49,634 nt of DNA from Actinomadura sp. HBU206391 (GCF_014323665.1 NZ_JABVEB010000035.1:1-49634), one strand, 5' to 3'. Numbered from the stretch's first letter, positions 1 to 9,247 are shown. Notes: generated by a model from the sequence alone, not told the origin. Numbers and translations: made by a program.

Positions 1-776
1 CGGGTCAGCACGACATCGCGGCGCGTACGCGCGGCCTTGGGGTGCAGCCGGGGGTTGTAGGCGTGCGGATACCGCACCAGCCCGGCCAGCGTCGCCGCCT
101 CACGGAGGTTGAGCTTCGCGGCTCCCTTGGAGAAGTAGTGCCGGGCCGCCGCCTCGATGCCGTACGCCCCGTCGCCGAAGTAGGCGATGTTGAGGTAGTT
201 CTGCAGGATCTGGTCCTTCGACAGCCGCCGCTCGAGCGCGACCGCGTAGCGCAGTTCCCGCACCTTGCGGGCGGGCGTGACCTCCAGTGCCGCCCGCCGT
301 TCCTCATCGGTCGTGGCCTGCTCGAACAGCAGATTCTTGACGTACTGCTGGGTGATGCCCGAGCCGCCCTGCGTGACGCGGCCCGCCTGTGCGTTCTGCA
401 CCAGTGCGCGCAGCGTGCCCTGCGAGTCGAGCGCCCCGTGCTCGTAGAACCGGCTGTCCTCGACCGCCAGGACGGCCTGCCGCACGATCGGGGCGACCTG
501 GTCGAGCCGCACCTCCACCCGGTTCTCGAAGAAGAACGTCGCCAGGGTGGAGCCGTCGGCGGCGAGGATCTTCGATCGCTGGGGCAGCGCCGGCGTCTCC
601 AGATCGTCCGGGATGTTCTGGAACCAGCGGGCGCCGTCGCGCGCGCCGAGGCCCGTCGTGCAGGCAACTGGCAGCAGCATCAGCGCGACCAGTACGCCGG
701 CGACGGAGCCCATCCCCGCAAGACGGCTCAGGGCGCGCAGTGACGCTCCTGCCCGTGCCTCCCCGCGTGACACCAC
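1..776 (-). CDS. Class A penicillin-binding protein, N-terminal part (3' end outside window)
   Basis: This is the N-terminal ~258 residues of a bifunctional peptidoglycan glycosyltransferase/transpeptidase. An N-terminal hydrophobic segment (residues about 20-40, ending near VACTT) is followed by the GT51 domain with its signature motifs: EDSRFYEHG, containing the catalytic Glu, then GGSGITQQ, and the downstream NYLNIAYFG block. The transpeptidase domain would lie beyond position 1. GTG at 776 is chosen because an in-frame TAG lies five codons upstream; GTG at 773 is equally possible and no strong ribosome binding site is visible. It follows mazG on the same strand with a 33-base gap, so it may end the mfd-mazG transcription unit. 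The family call is secure; the substrate and the C-terminal domains cannot be seen. Confidence 0.88.
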   Translation of the reverse strand, partial: MVSRGEARAGASLRALSRLAGMGSVAGVLVALMLLPVACTTGLGARDGARWFQNIPDDLETPALPQRSKILAADGSTLATFFFENRVEVRLDQVAPIVRQAVLAVEDSRFYEHGALDSQGTLRALVQNAQAGRVTQGGSGITQQYVKNLLFEQATTDEERRAALEVTPARKVRELRYAVALERRLSKDQILQNYLNIAYFGDGAYGIEAAARHYFSKGAAKLNLREAATLAGLVRYPHAYNPRLHPKAARTRRDVVLT

Positions 777-809
777 AGGGTAAGCCTAGAGCGCAGAGAT
801 CTCGCCGCC

Positions 810-1772
810 CTAACGATCCTGTTCCCACTCTTGGACACGGTCACGGAAACGCCTGGCGATGTCGCGCAGGTCCGCCTCCGCGTCGTGCCCCTCCGCGCGC
901 GCCCTCGCGACGAGCGCGAACAGGTCGGCGCCGAGGCCCTCGCCGAGGTCGGCGGCCAGTTCCTCGGGCGCGCCGGCGCGTGCGGCGCGCCGCTGCAGCT
1001 GGGCCGCGAGCGACAGCGCGGGCTGACCCATCGGGACGCCGTCGAGGATCGAGTGGTCCTCGCTCTTCTCCGCCCGCTCGGCCGCCTTGATCTGCTCCCA
1101 GTTGGCGTTGACCTCGTCGGCGTCGGCCACCGTCACGTCGCCGAACACGTGCGGGTGGCGCCGCATGAGTTTGTCGACGATGCCGCCCGCCACGTCGTCG
1201 ATCGTGAAGCGCGTGTCGTCGGAGCGCTCCGAGGCCACGACCGAGTGGAAGGCGACCTGCATCAGCACGTCGCCGAGCTCTTCGCGCAGCCCGTGCAGGT
1301 CCCCGCTCTCGACCGTGTCGAGCACCTCGTAGGACTCCTCGAGGAGGTAGGGAACGAGCGACGCGTGCGTCTGTTCCCTGTCCCACGGGCACTCGCGGCG
1401 CAGCGTGTCCATCACCGTCACCAGGTCGAGCAGCCTGGCGCCGGGCAGATCGTAGGAGGCGTGCAGCACTTCGATGTCCACGGTCTCGGCACCGCCCGAC
1501 ACGACCAGCGTGCCGATCTCGCGGAGCAGCCGCTCGTCCCCGTCGGGGGCGGCCACCCAGACGACCGTGCCGGATCGCGCCGCCTCGATCAGCGTGCGTG
1601 GATCGGCCGGCACGACCTCGACCGGCACGCCCGCCTCACGCAGATAGGGCAGCTGCGGGTGATCCTCTGAGCCCACGAGGACCCGAGAGGCCGACCGCAG
1701 GGTCTGCCAGGCCGGCCAGGTGAGCACGCCGGGCGCCACCCGGTGGGTCGTGGCGAGCATGACCAGAGCCAT
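810..1772 (-). CDS. mazG: Nucleoside triphosphate pyrophosphohydrolase, MazG family
   Basis: The 320-residue protein has two parts. Residues ~1-115 resemble the worn tetrapyrrole-methylase-like N-terminal half found in actinobacterial and YabN-like MazG proteins. Residues ~118-320 form the MazG domain, starting at CPWDREQTHASL and carrying the metal-binding acidic motifs LLEESYEVLD and EELGD. MazG enzymes hydrolyse NTPs to NMP and pyrophosphate and are thought to clear damaged or non-canonical nucleotides. The start ATG at 1772 lies 2 bases after the stop of the upstream lipoprotein gene, implying translational coupling. The order mfd, lipoprotein, mazG is a conserved actinobacterial arrangement. 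Confidence 0.93.
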   Translation of the reverse strand: MALVMLATTHRVAPGVLTWPAWQTLRSASRVLVGSEDHPQLPYLREAGVPVEVVPADPRTLIEAARSGTVVWVAAPDGDERLLREIGTLVVSGGAETVDIEVLHASYDLPGARLLDLVTVMDTLRRECPWDREQTHASLVPYLLEESYEVLDTVESGDLHGLREELGDVLMQVAFHSVVASERSDDTRFTIDDVAGGIVDKLMRRHPHVFGDVTVADADEVNANWEQIKAAERAEKSEDHSILDGVPMGQPALSLAAQLQRRAARAGAPEELAADLGEGLGADLFALVARARAEGHDAEADLRDIARRFRDRVQEWEQDR

Positions 1773-1774
1773 GG

Positions 1775-2446
1775 TCAGCGAATGTCCGTACCGTTCTTGG
1801 ACAGCGTATGGACCATCGGGGCGATCCCTCCCTGTCGCGGGTCGAACGACCCGTACCGCGGGTTGATCTTGATCTTGAGCGTCTTGGCCGCGCTCAGGTA
1901 CGTCTCCTGCAGCCGGCGCAGGGCCTCCTGCTGCTGTTGCTGGTTCGCCTGCGGCTGGGCGCCCACGGTCGCGCCCGCCTGCTGGGCGACGGCCTGGAGG
2001 ATGAGGCCCGAGCGCACGAAGTCACGGCTGTAGCGGACCGGCAGCGAGCCCGCGAGCAGGTTCGCGTGGATCACGCGATCGCCGCCGTTGCGGGCGATCA
2101 TCTCGTCCACCTGGCCGCGGCCGACCGTGATGTTCTTGTCCTTCGCCACCTGGTCCCACACCCGTATCTCGATGAGCTGGTAGAGCGCGCTGCGGATCGG
2201 TGAGTCGGGGTCGAACGGGATCTGCTGACCCTGCTGCTGCAACCGCTGCTGGAGCTGCCCGGCGTCGGGGTTCGCGGCGAACTCGCGCTGCCAGTCGTCG
2301 ACGACCGATTCGAGCTGCGAGACCGTGATGCGCTGGTCGCCGACGGTCGCGGCGGCGCCCAGCTTCACCGGCTGGCAGGCGGTCAGCGTGACTCCGGCCA
2401 GAACGGCCGCGGCGGCGGCCACAGCTTTGCAGGATGTACGGAACAC
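1775..2446 (-). CDS. SurA N-terminal-domain lipoprotein
   Basis: This is a 223-residue secreted lipoprotein. From the GTG at 2446 it has a positive N-terminus, an alanine/valine-rich hydrophobic core and a lipobox LTAC with Cys near residue 24. The mature part contains a region like the SurA/trigger-factor chaperone N-terminal domain (VGDQRITVSQLESVV and following), then a glutamine-rich stretch. No PPIase (rotamase) domain is evident. GTG at 2446 is preferred over the upstream ATG at 2479 because GGAAG lies just ahead of it and the signal sequence then starts properly. It sits between mfd and mazG. A role as an extracytoplasmic folding factor is inferred from the family only. Confidence 0.8.
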   Translation of the reverse strand: MFRTSCKAVAAAAAVLAGVTLTACQPVKLGAAATVGDQRITVSQLESVVDDWQREFAANPDAGQLQQRLQQQGQQIPFDPDSPIRSALYQLIEIRVWDQVAKDKNITVGRGQVDEMIARNGGDRVIHANLLAGSLPVRYSRDFVRSGLILQAVAQQAGATVGAQPQANQQQQQEALRRLQETYLSAAKTLKIKINPRYGSFDPRQGGIAPMVHTLSKNGTDIR

Positions 2447-2506
2447 GAGCTTCCAATCACGTCCGTGACCAATGATCACAGTTCGGCACGATCAGCGGTC
2501 GGCAGT

Positions 2507-5500
2507 CTAGTTTCCAGATTTGACCGGTTCGAGCAGCAGGGCCTCCACCAGGTCGGTGCACCATGCCAGAAGCTCCTGGTCGCGGAGCGGGCGGCCGCCG
2601 AGCGGAGCCGTCTTGGGTGTCGGCACCAGCAGGGTCCGCTGAGCGGATTTGAGCAGGCTCTTCGGGTACAGCCGTTGCAACCGTACCTGCTTGGAGTCGG
2701 GCAGCTCGACCGGGGCGAACTTGATGTGGTTGCCCTGAAGCGTCACGTCGGTGAGACCGGCCCGACGTGCCTTGGCGCGGAACCTCGCCACTTCGAGCAG
2801 GTTGAGCACGGCCACCGGGAGCGGTCCGAACCGGTCCTTCAGCTCCTCGTGCACCGCGGCGATCTCGTCGGCCGACTCGATGCCGGCGATGCGCCGGTAG
2901 GCCTCCAGCCGCAGCCGCTCCCCCGGCACGTACCCATGCGGCACGTGCGCGTCGATCGGCAGCTCGACCTTCACCTCGGCCGTCTCGGCCGGGCCCTCGT
3001 GGCGCAGCTCACGGACCGCCTCGCCCACCATGCGGACGTAGAGGTCGAAACCGACGCCCGCGACGTGGCCGGACTGCTCGGCGCCGAGGATGTTGCCGGC
3101 ACCGCGGATCTCCAGGTCCTTCATCGCGACGAACATCCCGGCGCCCATCTCGGTGTGCTGGGCGATGGTCGCCAGCCGCTCGTGAGCGGTCTCGCTCAGC
3201 GGCACCTCCGGCGGGTAGAGGAAGTAGGAGTAGGCCCGCTCACGCCCGCGACCCACCCGCCCGCGCAACTGGTGCAGCTGTGACAGGCCGTACATGTCCG
3301 CCCGGTCGACGATCAAGGTGTTGGCGTTGGGGATGTCGAGCCCGCTCTCCACGATGGTCGTGGCGACGAGCACGTCGTAGCTCTTCTCCCAGAAGTCCAC
3401 CATGACCTGCTCGAGCTGCTGCTCGTTCATCTGCCCGTGGGCCGTCGCGATGCGCGCCTCGGGCACGAGCTCGCGCAGCGTCTGCGCGACCCGGTCGATG
3501 GACCGCACCCGGTTGTGCACGAAGAAGACCTGGCCCTCACGGAGCAGCTCGCGCCGGATCGCCGCGGCGATCTGCTTCTCATCGTAGGGACCGACGAACG
3601 TCAGGACGGGATGGCGCTCCTCGGGCGGCGTCAGGATCGTGGACATCTCGCGGATGCCGGTCAACCCCATCTCCAGCGTCCGCGGGATCGGCGTGGCCGA
3701 CATGGCGAGCACGTCCACCTGGGTGCGCAGCCGCTTGAGCTCCTCCTTGTGCTCAACGCCGAACCGCTGCTCCTCGTCGATGATGACCAGGCCGAGGGAC
3801 TTGAACCTGCTCTGCGACGACAACAGCCGGTGCGTGCCGATCACGACGTCGACGGTGCCCTCGGCCGCGCCGCGCAGCGTCTCGGCCACCTCGGCGTCGG
3901 TCTGGAACCGCGACACCGGCTTGACCACGACCGGGAAGGCGTTGAACCGCTCGCTGAACGTCGACATGTGCTGCTGCACGAGCAGCGTCGTCGGCACGAG
4001 CACCGCCACCTGCTTGCCGTCCTGCGCCGCCTTGAACGCGGCCCGCACCGCGATCTCGGTCTTGCCGTACCCGACGTCGCCGCAGATCAGCCGGTCCATC
4101 GGCACCGGCTTCTCCATGTCGCGCTTGACCTCTTCGATCGCGCCGAGCTGGTCGGGCGTCTCGACATAGGGGAAGGCGTCCTCGAGCTCGCGCTGCCACG
4201 GCGTGTCCGCGCCGAACGCGATGCCGGGCGAGGCCATCCGGGCCGAGTAGAGCCGGATCAGCTCGCCGGCGATCTGCTTGACCGCCTTGCGCGCGCGCCC
4301 CTTGGCCTTCTGCCAGTCCGCGCCGCCGAGCCGGTGCAGCGACGGCGACTCGCCGCCGACATAGCGGGTGATCTCCTCGAGCTGGTCGGTCGGCACGAAG
4401 AGCCGGTCGCCCTTGGCGTACTCGATGATCAGGTACTCGCGGGTGGCGCCCTGCACCGTACGGCTGACCATCTCCACATAGCGCCCGACGCCGTGCTGTT
4501 CGTGCACCACGTAGTCGCCGGTGCGCAGTTGCAGCGGGTCGATGCCGCCCCGGCGCCGGGACGGCATCCGCCGCATGTCCTTGGTGGAGGACTTCTGCCC
4601 GGACAGATCGGTCTCGGTGAGCACCGCCAGCTTGACGGCGTCCCAGACGAAGCCGTTCTCCAGCCGTCCCGTGGCGACGTGCACGATCGACGGCTCGGGC
4701 GGCCCCGGCAGCCCGCCCAGCCGCGCGCCCAGCCCCTCCTCGCGGACGACCTCGGCGAGCCGCTCGGCCGGGCCGTGGCCCTCGGTGAGCAGAACGACGT
4801 GCCATCCGTCGTGGATCCACTGTTTGACGTCGGTCATCACCCTGCCGGTGTCGCCGCGGTAGGCCTCGGCCGCGTGCGCACCGATGACCGCCACGAGATC
4901 GGACCCGCCGGTCTCGTCGGCCGCCTGCTCCTCGTCTGCGGGCCCGAACGGCGTGACGTTCCACCACGGGAGGTCCAGCTCGGCGGCGCGCTCGCGGATC
5001 TCCTCCAGGCTCTTGTACGCCGCCGCGCCGAGGTCGATCGGCGCCTCTCCGCCGGCCGCCGCGTTGACCCACGACGCCTCCAGGAACTCCTGGCTGGTCC
5101 GTACGAGCTCGATCGCGCGGGAACGGAGCCGCTCAGGGTCGCAGACGAGGACGTATGAGCCCTTCGGCATCAGGTCGAGCAGCAGTTCCATGTGGTCGGC
5201 GAGGACCGGAGAGAAGGCCTCCATGCCCTCGACCGTGTCGCCGTCGGCCAGCCGGCCGAGGATGTCGACCAGGGACGGGTGCTCGTCGGCGAGCCGTTTG
5301 GCGCGTTCCCGTACCTCCGGGGTCAGCAGCAGCTCGCGGCAGGGCGGCGCCCACAGGCCGTCCTGCGCCACCTCCAGGGACCGCTGGTCGGCCGCTTTGA
5401 AGTAGCGGATCTCCTCGATCGTGTCGCCCCAGAACTCCACCCGCAGCGGGTGCTCCTCGGTGGGCGGGAACACGTCGAGTATCCCCCCGCGCACGGCGAT

Positions 5501-6055
5501 CTCGCCGCGCTTCTCCACGAGGTCGACCCGGTGATAGCCCCCGTCGACCAGCCGCCCCACCACGTCGTCGAGCCCCGTCTCGTCTCCCGTCCGCAGCCGC
5601 ACCGGTTCGAGGTCGCCGAGGCCGGACACGATCGGCTGCAGGACGGCCCGCACCGGGGTGACCACGACCCGCAGCGGACCGGCGGCGGGGTCGGCGGGGT
5701 CGGGGTTGGCGAGCCGGCGCAGCACCGCCAGGCGCTGCCCGACCGTGTCGGAGCGCGGCGACAGCCGCTCGTGCGGCAGCGTCTCCCAGGCCGGAAAGTG
5801 CGCGACGGCGGCGGGGTCGAGCAGGCTGGTGAGGGCGGCGGTCAGATCCTCGGCCTCGCGGCCGGTCGCGGTCACGGCGAGCACTGTGCCCTCCGTGCCG
5901 GCGATCTCGGTGGCCAGCGCGGCGGCCAGCATCGGCCGCAGCGACGTCGGGGCGACGAGGTCGTAGGTGGTGACCGGCCCGCCGCGCGCGGCGTCGAGCG
6001 CACGCCGCAGGGCGGGGTCGGATCGGGTGAGATCGAGAAGTCCGGAGAGCGTCAT
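2507..6055 (-). CDS. mfd: Transcription-repair coupling factor Mfd
   Basis: This large ATPase (1182 residues from the chosen start) displaces RNA polymerase stalled at DNA lesions and recruits UvrA. Visible parts in order are: a UvrB-like N-terminal region; a CarD-like RNA-polymerase-interaction module at about residues 505-562 (GDYVVHEQHGVGRYVEM); the translocase core with Walker A GDVGYGKTE near residue 658 and the DEEQ box DEEQRFG near 757; a helicase C domain with RGRVGRGRERAYSY; and the C-terminal D7 domain. The reading frame stays open upstream to 6364, but the ATG at 6055 (MTLSGLLDLT) matches the family N-terminus and the upstream translation is low-complexity. Length fits the family. 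Confidence 0.96.
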   Translation of the reverse strand: MTLSGLLDLTRSDPALRRALDAARGGPVTTYDLVAPTSLRPMLAAALATEIAGTEGTVLAVTATGREAEDLTAALTSLLDPAAVAHFPAWETLPHERLSPRSDTVGQRLAVLRRLANPDPADPAAGPLRVVVTPVRAVLQPIVSGLGDLEPVRLRTGDETGLDDVVGRLVDGGYHRVDLVEKRGEIAVRGGILDVFPPTEEHPLRVEFWGDTIEEIRYFKAADQRSLEVAQDGLWAPPCRELLLTPEVRERAKRLADEHPSLVDILGRLADGDTVEGMEAFSPVLADHMELLLDLMPKGSYVLVCDPERLRSRAIELVRTSQEFLEASWVNAAAGGEAPIDLGAAAYKSLEEIRERAAELDLPWWNVTPFGPADEEQAADETGGSDLVAVIGAHAAEAYRGDTGRVMTDVKQWIHDGWHVVLLTEGHGPAERLAEVVREEGLGARLGGLPGPPEPSIVHVATGRLENGFVWDAVKLAVLTETDLSGQKSSTKDMRRMPSRRRGGIDPLQLRTGDYVVHEQHGVGRYVEMVSRTVQGATREYLIIEYAKGDRLFVPTDQLEEITRYVGGESPSLHRLGGADWQKAKGRARKAVKQIAGELIRLYSARMASPGIAFGADTPWQRELEDAFPYVETPDQLGAIEEVKRDMEKPVPMDRLICGDVGYGKTEIAVRAAFKAAQDGKQVAVLVPTTLLVQQHMSTFSERFNAFPVVVKPVSRFQTDAEVAETLRGAAEGTVDVVIGTHRLLSSQSRFKSLGLVIIDEEQRFGVEHKEELKRLRTQVDVLAMSATPIPRTLEMGLTGIREMSTILTPPEERHPVLTFVGPYDEKQIAAAIRRELLREGQVFFVHNRVRSIDRVAQTLRELVPEARIATAHGQMNEQQLEQVMVDFWEKSYDVLVATTIVESGLDIPNANTLIVDRADMYGLSQLHQLRGRVGRGRERAYSYFLYPPEVPLSETAHERLATIAQHTEMGAGMFVAMKDLEIRGAGNILGAEQSGHVAGVGFDLYVRMVGEAVRELRHEGPAETAEVKVELPIDAHVPHGYVPGERLRLEAYRRIAGIESADEIAAVHEELKDRFGPLPVAVLNLLEVARFRAKARRAGLTDVTLQGNHIKFAPVELPDSKQVRLQRLYPKSLLKSAQRTLLVPTPKTAPLGGRPLRDQELLAWCTDLVEALLLEPVKSGN

Positions 6056-6353
6056 TTCAGCCAAGAATATTTCTGCCGAGGTCAGGCGGGGGCATCGCGC
6101 CGGGTCGGTGCAGCCCGAACCGCCCGGGAACGTGATGGACCCGGGGATCGTCACCAGCCTACGCGGCCCGCCCACGGCCCCGGTCGCCGTTCCCGTCGCC
6201 CGCCGGATCCCCCTCGCGCCGCCCGGCCGATTCCCCAGGCGGGCGCCCGCCGGACCGCCTTTCGACCCGCCCTGCGGATACCTTCGAATCACCCTGCGAA
6301 TCGCCCTGCGAATCGGCCCTGGCACGCCCATAAGACACGTCAAGGACCCGCAA
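6056..6353. other. Intergenic region between divergent mfd and methyltransferase
   Basis: About 298 bases separate the mfd start (minus) from the first plus-strand gene of the polysaccharide locus. It must hold the promoters of both units, but I see no convincing hexamer pair. The AT-rich run at 6060-6070 just before mfd is the only low-GC stretch. A short degenerate tandem repeat lies at 6270-6315. No further gene is supported; translations here are low-complexity Arg/Pro-rich readings. Confidence 0.5.
6270..6315. repeat. Degenerate 12-bp tandem repeat
   Basis: The unit CCCTGCGAATCG occurs twice exactly (6292-6303 and 6304-6315). It is preceded by two decayed copies starting with CCCTGCGGATAC. 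It lies between mfd and the methyltransferase gene, outside the preferred coding starts. Confidence 0.7.
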
Positions 6354-7214
6354 ATGACGGACACTCCGCTGTCGCCTGGCTACGCTGCGTCCGTGACCGA
6401 TCTGCGTACGCCGCCGGTCAACGACGGCGAGTCAACCGGGCCCCGCCACCCGATCCAGCTGTTCTCCCTGCGCGCGCGTGAATACGCCTACCACAAGCCC
6501 CTGCAGACCATCCAGGTGCTCGAGGCGGGCTGCGGCTGGGGGCACGGGCTCGATCTCGGTGCGAAGGAGTGCCACGTCACCGGTGTCGACGTCGACACCC
6601 CGGCGGTCCGCGCGCACACCAGCGGCCGCGCCGATCTCGACGCCTGGCACCTCGGCGATCTGCGCACCGTCCCCATGCCACCGCGCATGTACGACATCGT
6701 GCACGCCCACTTCCTCATCGAACGGGTGGCGCACGCGGAACTGGTGCTCGACCGGTTCGTCGCCGCGCTGAAGCCCGGCGGGCTGCTGCTCGTACGGTTC
6801 CGCGATCGCGAGACCGCCTACGGCTTCGTCGACCGCGCGCTGCCGGGCTGGCTGCGTGCCCTCGCGTGGCAGGTGATGTCCCGGCGCACGGGCGACCCGG
6901 GCGACGACGACCCCGGCCGCCGGCCGGACGCTCCGGAGAGGTGGCTCGGCCCGGAGGGCACGCCGCCGCCCGCGGTCTACGAGACGATCGCGTCCCTCAG
7001 CGGCATGCAGTGGTACTGCGTGATGCGCGGCCTCATGATCGCCGAGGAGTACACCTCCGTCGACGCGATGGCCGCCTTCGGCCGCTGGAGCCACCTTGTC
7101 AACGGTGTCTGCCGGGCGGTGGCGGGGCTGTCCCGAGGACGGCTGACCGCTGAGCACAGCGAGGTCACGCTGGTCATCCGCAAGCCGGAGAACCGCCTCG
7201 CCCGCGTCATCTGA
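6354..7214 (+). CDS. Class I SAM-dependent methyltransferase
   Basis: This 286-residue protein has the Rossmann-type SAM-binding core: motif I as VLEAGCGWGHGLDL, an acidic motif II at VTGVDVDTPAV, and the post-core MYDIVHAHFLIER and LKPGGLLLVRF strands typical of UbiE/Methyltransf_11-like enzymes. The substrate is unknown; the position at the head of the polysaccharide locus suggests sugar or lipid-linked sugar methylation, which is inference. The start is uncertain. ATG at 6354 is given; an in-frame GTG at 6393 sits 6 bases after a TACGCT -10-like box (6381-6386) and could be a leaderless start. It is transcribed divergently from mfd and begins the plus arm. Confidence 0.82.
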   Translation: MTDTPLSPGYAASVTDLRTPPVNDGESTGPRHPIQLFSLRAREYAYHKPLQTIQVLEAGCGWGHGLDLGAKECHVTGVDVDTPAVRAHTSGRADLDAWHLGDLRTVPMPPRMYDIVHAHFLIERVAHAELVLDRFVAALKPGGLLLVRFRDRETAYGFVDRALPGWLRALAWQVMSRRTGDPGDDDPGRRPDAPERWLGPEGTPPPAVYETIASLSGMQWYCVMRGLMIAEEYTSVDAMAAFGRWSHLVNGVCRAVAGLSRGRLTAEHSEVTLVIRKPENRLARVI

Positions 7215-7340
7215 AACTTCCTGAGATCACGGGCTTTGGGGCAGGACCCTCCCATTGTGTTCCCCGGATGTGCACCTCGGCCTGACCAGCATTAACGTTT
7301 GGAAGGCTGGATCCGTGCGCTGATCTGAGCGGAGAGTCAT

Positions 7341-8951
7341 GTGACCGCCGAACACAACTTTTCCGACCTGCCGACGTGGGCGCCCGACTTCGCCGAGCTG
7401 GCCGACCTCGAGCTGCTGCTGTCCGGGGCCTTCACTCCGCTGACCGGCTTCCTCGGCTCGATCGACACCGCCGCGGTGATCGCCGGCGGCCGGCTCGCCG
7501 ACGGCACGCCGTGGCCGGTCCCCGTCGTGCTCACGGTGCCGGAGGAGCTCACCAAGGAGGACCGGCTCGTCCTGCAGGACCCGGAGGGCCTGCCGCTCGC
7601 CGTGCTGCGCGTCACCGAGGCCTGGCAGGACTCCGCCACCGGCACGCACCGGCTGGCCGGCCCGGTCGAGCCGCTCGGCGCCCCGGCGCACGGCCCGTTC
7701 CGCGGTCTGCGCCACCGGCCCGGCGACCCCAGGCTCATCGCCGAGGCCGCGCCGGGGCCCGCGACCGAGAGCGCCGAGGGCTCCAGGGCGCCGTCCGAGA
7801 CCGGCGTGGTGCTCGCGGTGGCCACCCGCGAGCCGCTGCACCGCCGTCAGCTCGGCCAGCTCAAGCAGGTCACCGAGAAGCTCGCGGCGGGAGCGGGGCT
7901 GCGTCCCCCGGCCGGCCCGGAGGCCGTGCGGATCCTCGTGCTGGCGCTCATGTCCGACGAGCACGACGACGCGCTCGTGCGCTCGCTGCTGGCGGTCCGC
8001 CGCGAACTGCCGGAGGGCGCCCTCATCGTCCCGGTGCCGCTGACCAGGCGCACTGATCCCGTACGCGACCTGCTCTTGCGCTCGCACGTGGCCAAGGCGT
8101 ACGGCGCCACGCACCTGTTCGGCGACCCGGCCGAGGTGGCCGAGGCCGCCGGCCCGCACCAGGGCGCCGGGCTCGCCGCCGAGACGCACGGCACGGCCGT
8201 CCCGCTGATCGTGCCCGAGCCGTGGGCCTACGACGCCGACGTCGAGGTGTGGCGCCCGGTCGCCAAGATCGAGGCCGATCACGCCAGGGTCGAGCTCACC
8301 CGGGCCGACATCGACGAGATGCTCGACCGGGGCGACCCGATCCCCGAGTGGTTCACGCCGCCCGCCGTCGCGGCCGAGCTCGCCGCCGCCCGGCCGCCAC
8401 GCCACCGCAGAGGTGTCACGGTGTTCTTCACCGGTCTGTCCGGCTCGGGCAAGTCGACGATCGCGCGCGGGCTCGCCGACGCGCTCATCGAGCACACCTC
8501 CCGTACGGTCAGCCTGCTCGACGGCGATGTCGTCCGCAGGCTGCTGTCGGCCGGCCTGACGTTCTCGAAGACCGACCGTGACCTCAACATCCGCCGGATC
8601 GGCTATGTCGCCGCCGAGGTGACCCGTCATGGTGGCGTGGCCGTCTGCGCGCCCATCGCGCCCTACGCCGCGACGCGGGCCGAGGTACGGCGCATGGTCT
8701 CGGCAGCCGGAGACTTCGTGCTGATCCACGTGGCCACCCCCCTGGCGGAGTGCGAGCGGCGCGATCGCAAGGGTCTCTACGCCAAGGCACGCGCTGGACT
8801 CGTTCCCGAGTTCACCGGGATCTCCGACCCGTACGAGGAGCCGGACGACGCCGACCTCGTGCTCGACACCTCTCAGCTCACGCCGGACGAGGCGGTGAGG
8901 GCCGTTCTCGACCTTCTGGAGGCGGGCGGCTGGGTCCGGCCGATCTCCTGA
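7341..8951 (+). CDS. cysC: ATP-sulfurylase-like domain fused to adenylylsulfate (APS) kinase
   Basis: This 536-residue fusion has a sulfate-adenylyltransferase-like N-terminal ~340 residues and an APS kinase C-terminal domain that phosphorylates APS to PAPS. The kinase is intact: P-loop GLSGSGKST near residues 365-373, then DGDVVRR, NIRRIGYVA, RDRKGLYAKAR and FTGISDPYE. The N-terminal half has the PUA-like and catalytic folds, but its key motifs are changed. The usual QTRNPLHRAH nucleotide motif reads ATREPLHRRQ (residues 161-170), losing the second catalytic His, and the usual GRDHAG block reads GDPAEV. ATP sulfurylase activity is therefore doubtful, and cysDN downstream would supply APS. 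GTG at 7341 has GGAGAG 8 bases upstream. Confidence 0.9.
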   Translation: MTAEHNFSDLPTWAPDFAELADLELLLSGAFTPLTGFLGSIDTAAVIAGGRLADGTPWPVPVVLTVPEELTKEDRLVLQDPEGLPLAVLRVTEAWQDSATGTHRLAGPVEPLGAPAHGPFRGLRHRPGDPRLIAEAAPGPATESAEGSRAPSETGVVLAVATREPLHRRQLGQLKQVTEKLAAGAGLRPPAGPEAVRILVLALMSDEHDDALVRSLLAVRRELPEGALIVPVPLTRRTDPVRDLLLRSHVAKAYGATHLFGDPAEVAEAAGPHQGAGLAAETHGTAVPLIVPEPWAYDADVEVWRPVAKIEADHARVELTRADIDEMLDRGDPIPEWFTPPAVAAELAAARPPRHRRGVTVFFTGLSGSGKSTIARGLADALIEHTSRTVSLLDGDVVRRLLSAGLTFSKTDRDLNIRRIGYVAAEVTRHGGVAVCAPIAPYAATRAEVRRMVSAAGDFVLIHVATPLAECERRDRKGLYAKARAGLVPEFTGISDPYEEPDDADLVLDTSQLTPDEAVRAVLDLLEAGGWVRPIS

Positions 8952-9247
8952 TCGCACCCTCCTGACCTGCCCCTTGAGCGCGCCCTCCTGAGCGCACGGG
9001 GGTCATCGCCGCGACGGCATTCGACGTCGCGGAACGGCGTTGTTTCCTGCTTCGTTTCCTGCTTCGTTTCCTTCTTCGTCATAAAGCCGTACCGCCCTGG
9101 CAGTGCGGCGTTCTCGCCGAATATGCACGCGCGGACAGGCACCCGAGGCGGCCAACATCTCGATCGCGCAAACGCACCTCGGACCCCGCCGGATATGTGC
9201 CATCATCATGCGGAACTCTTGCCAGTCGTATCTTAAGGAACCACAAC
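8952..9247. other. Intergenic region with a tandem repeat
   Basis: Nearly 300 bases separate the APS kinase gene from the beta-propeller gene. It has a 12-bp tandem repeat at 9042-9077 and otherwise no recognisable RNA or coding feature. It probably carries the promoter of the secreted protein. I see no clear terminator. Confidence 0.5.
9042..9077. repeat. 12-bp tandem repeat, three copies
   Basis: GTTTCCTGCTTC is repeated at 9042-9053 and 9054-9065, with a third copy differing by one base at 9066-9077. The AT content is higher than the surroundings. It is about 170 bases upstream of the beta-propeller gene. Confidence 0.85.

Noticed and set aside
3437..5158. Very long plus-strand open frame opposite mfd
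   Set aside because: It is a mirror of the mfd codons in GC-rich DNA, with His/Arg/Gly-heavy low-complexity protein and no domain; mfd itself is certain.
7215..7340. Riboswitch or attenuator before the APS kinase gene
   Set aside because: The 126-base leader has no recognisable SAM or other sulfur-linked riboswitch core and no terminator/antiterminator pair.
7227..8957. 576-residue minus-strand open frame opposite the APS kinase fusion
   Set aside because: It is low-complexity sequence without motifs, and the plus strand encodes a clear enzyme.
9042..9077. CRISPR array
   Set aside because: It has direct repeats without spacers, only three 12-bp units, and no cas genes.
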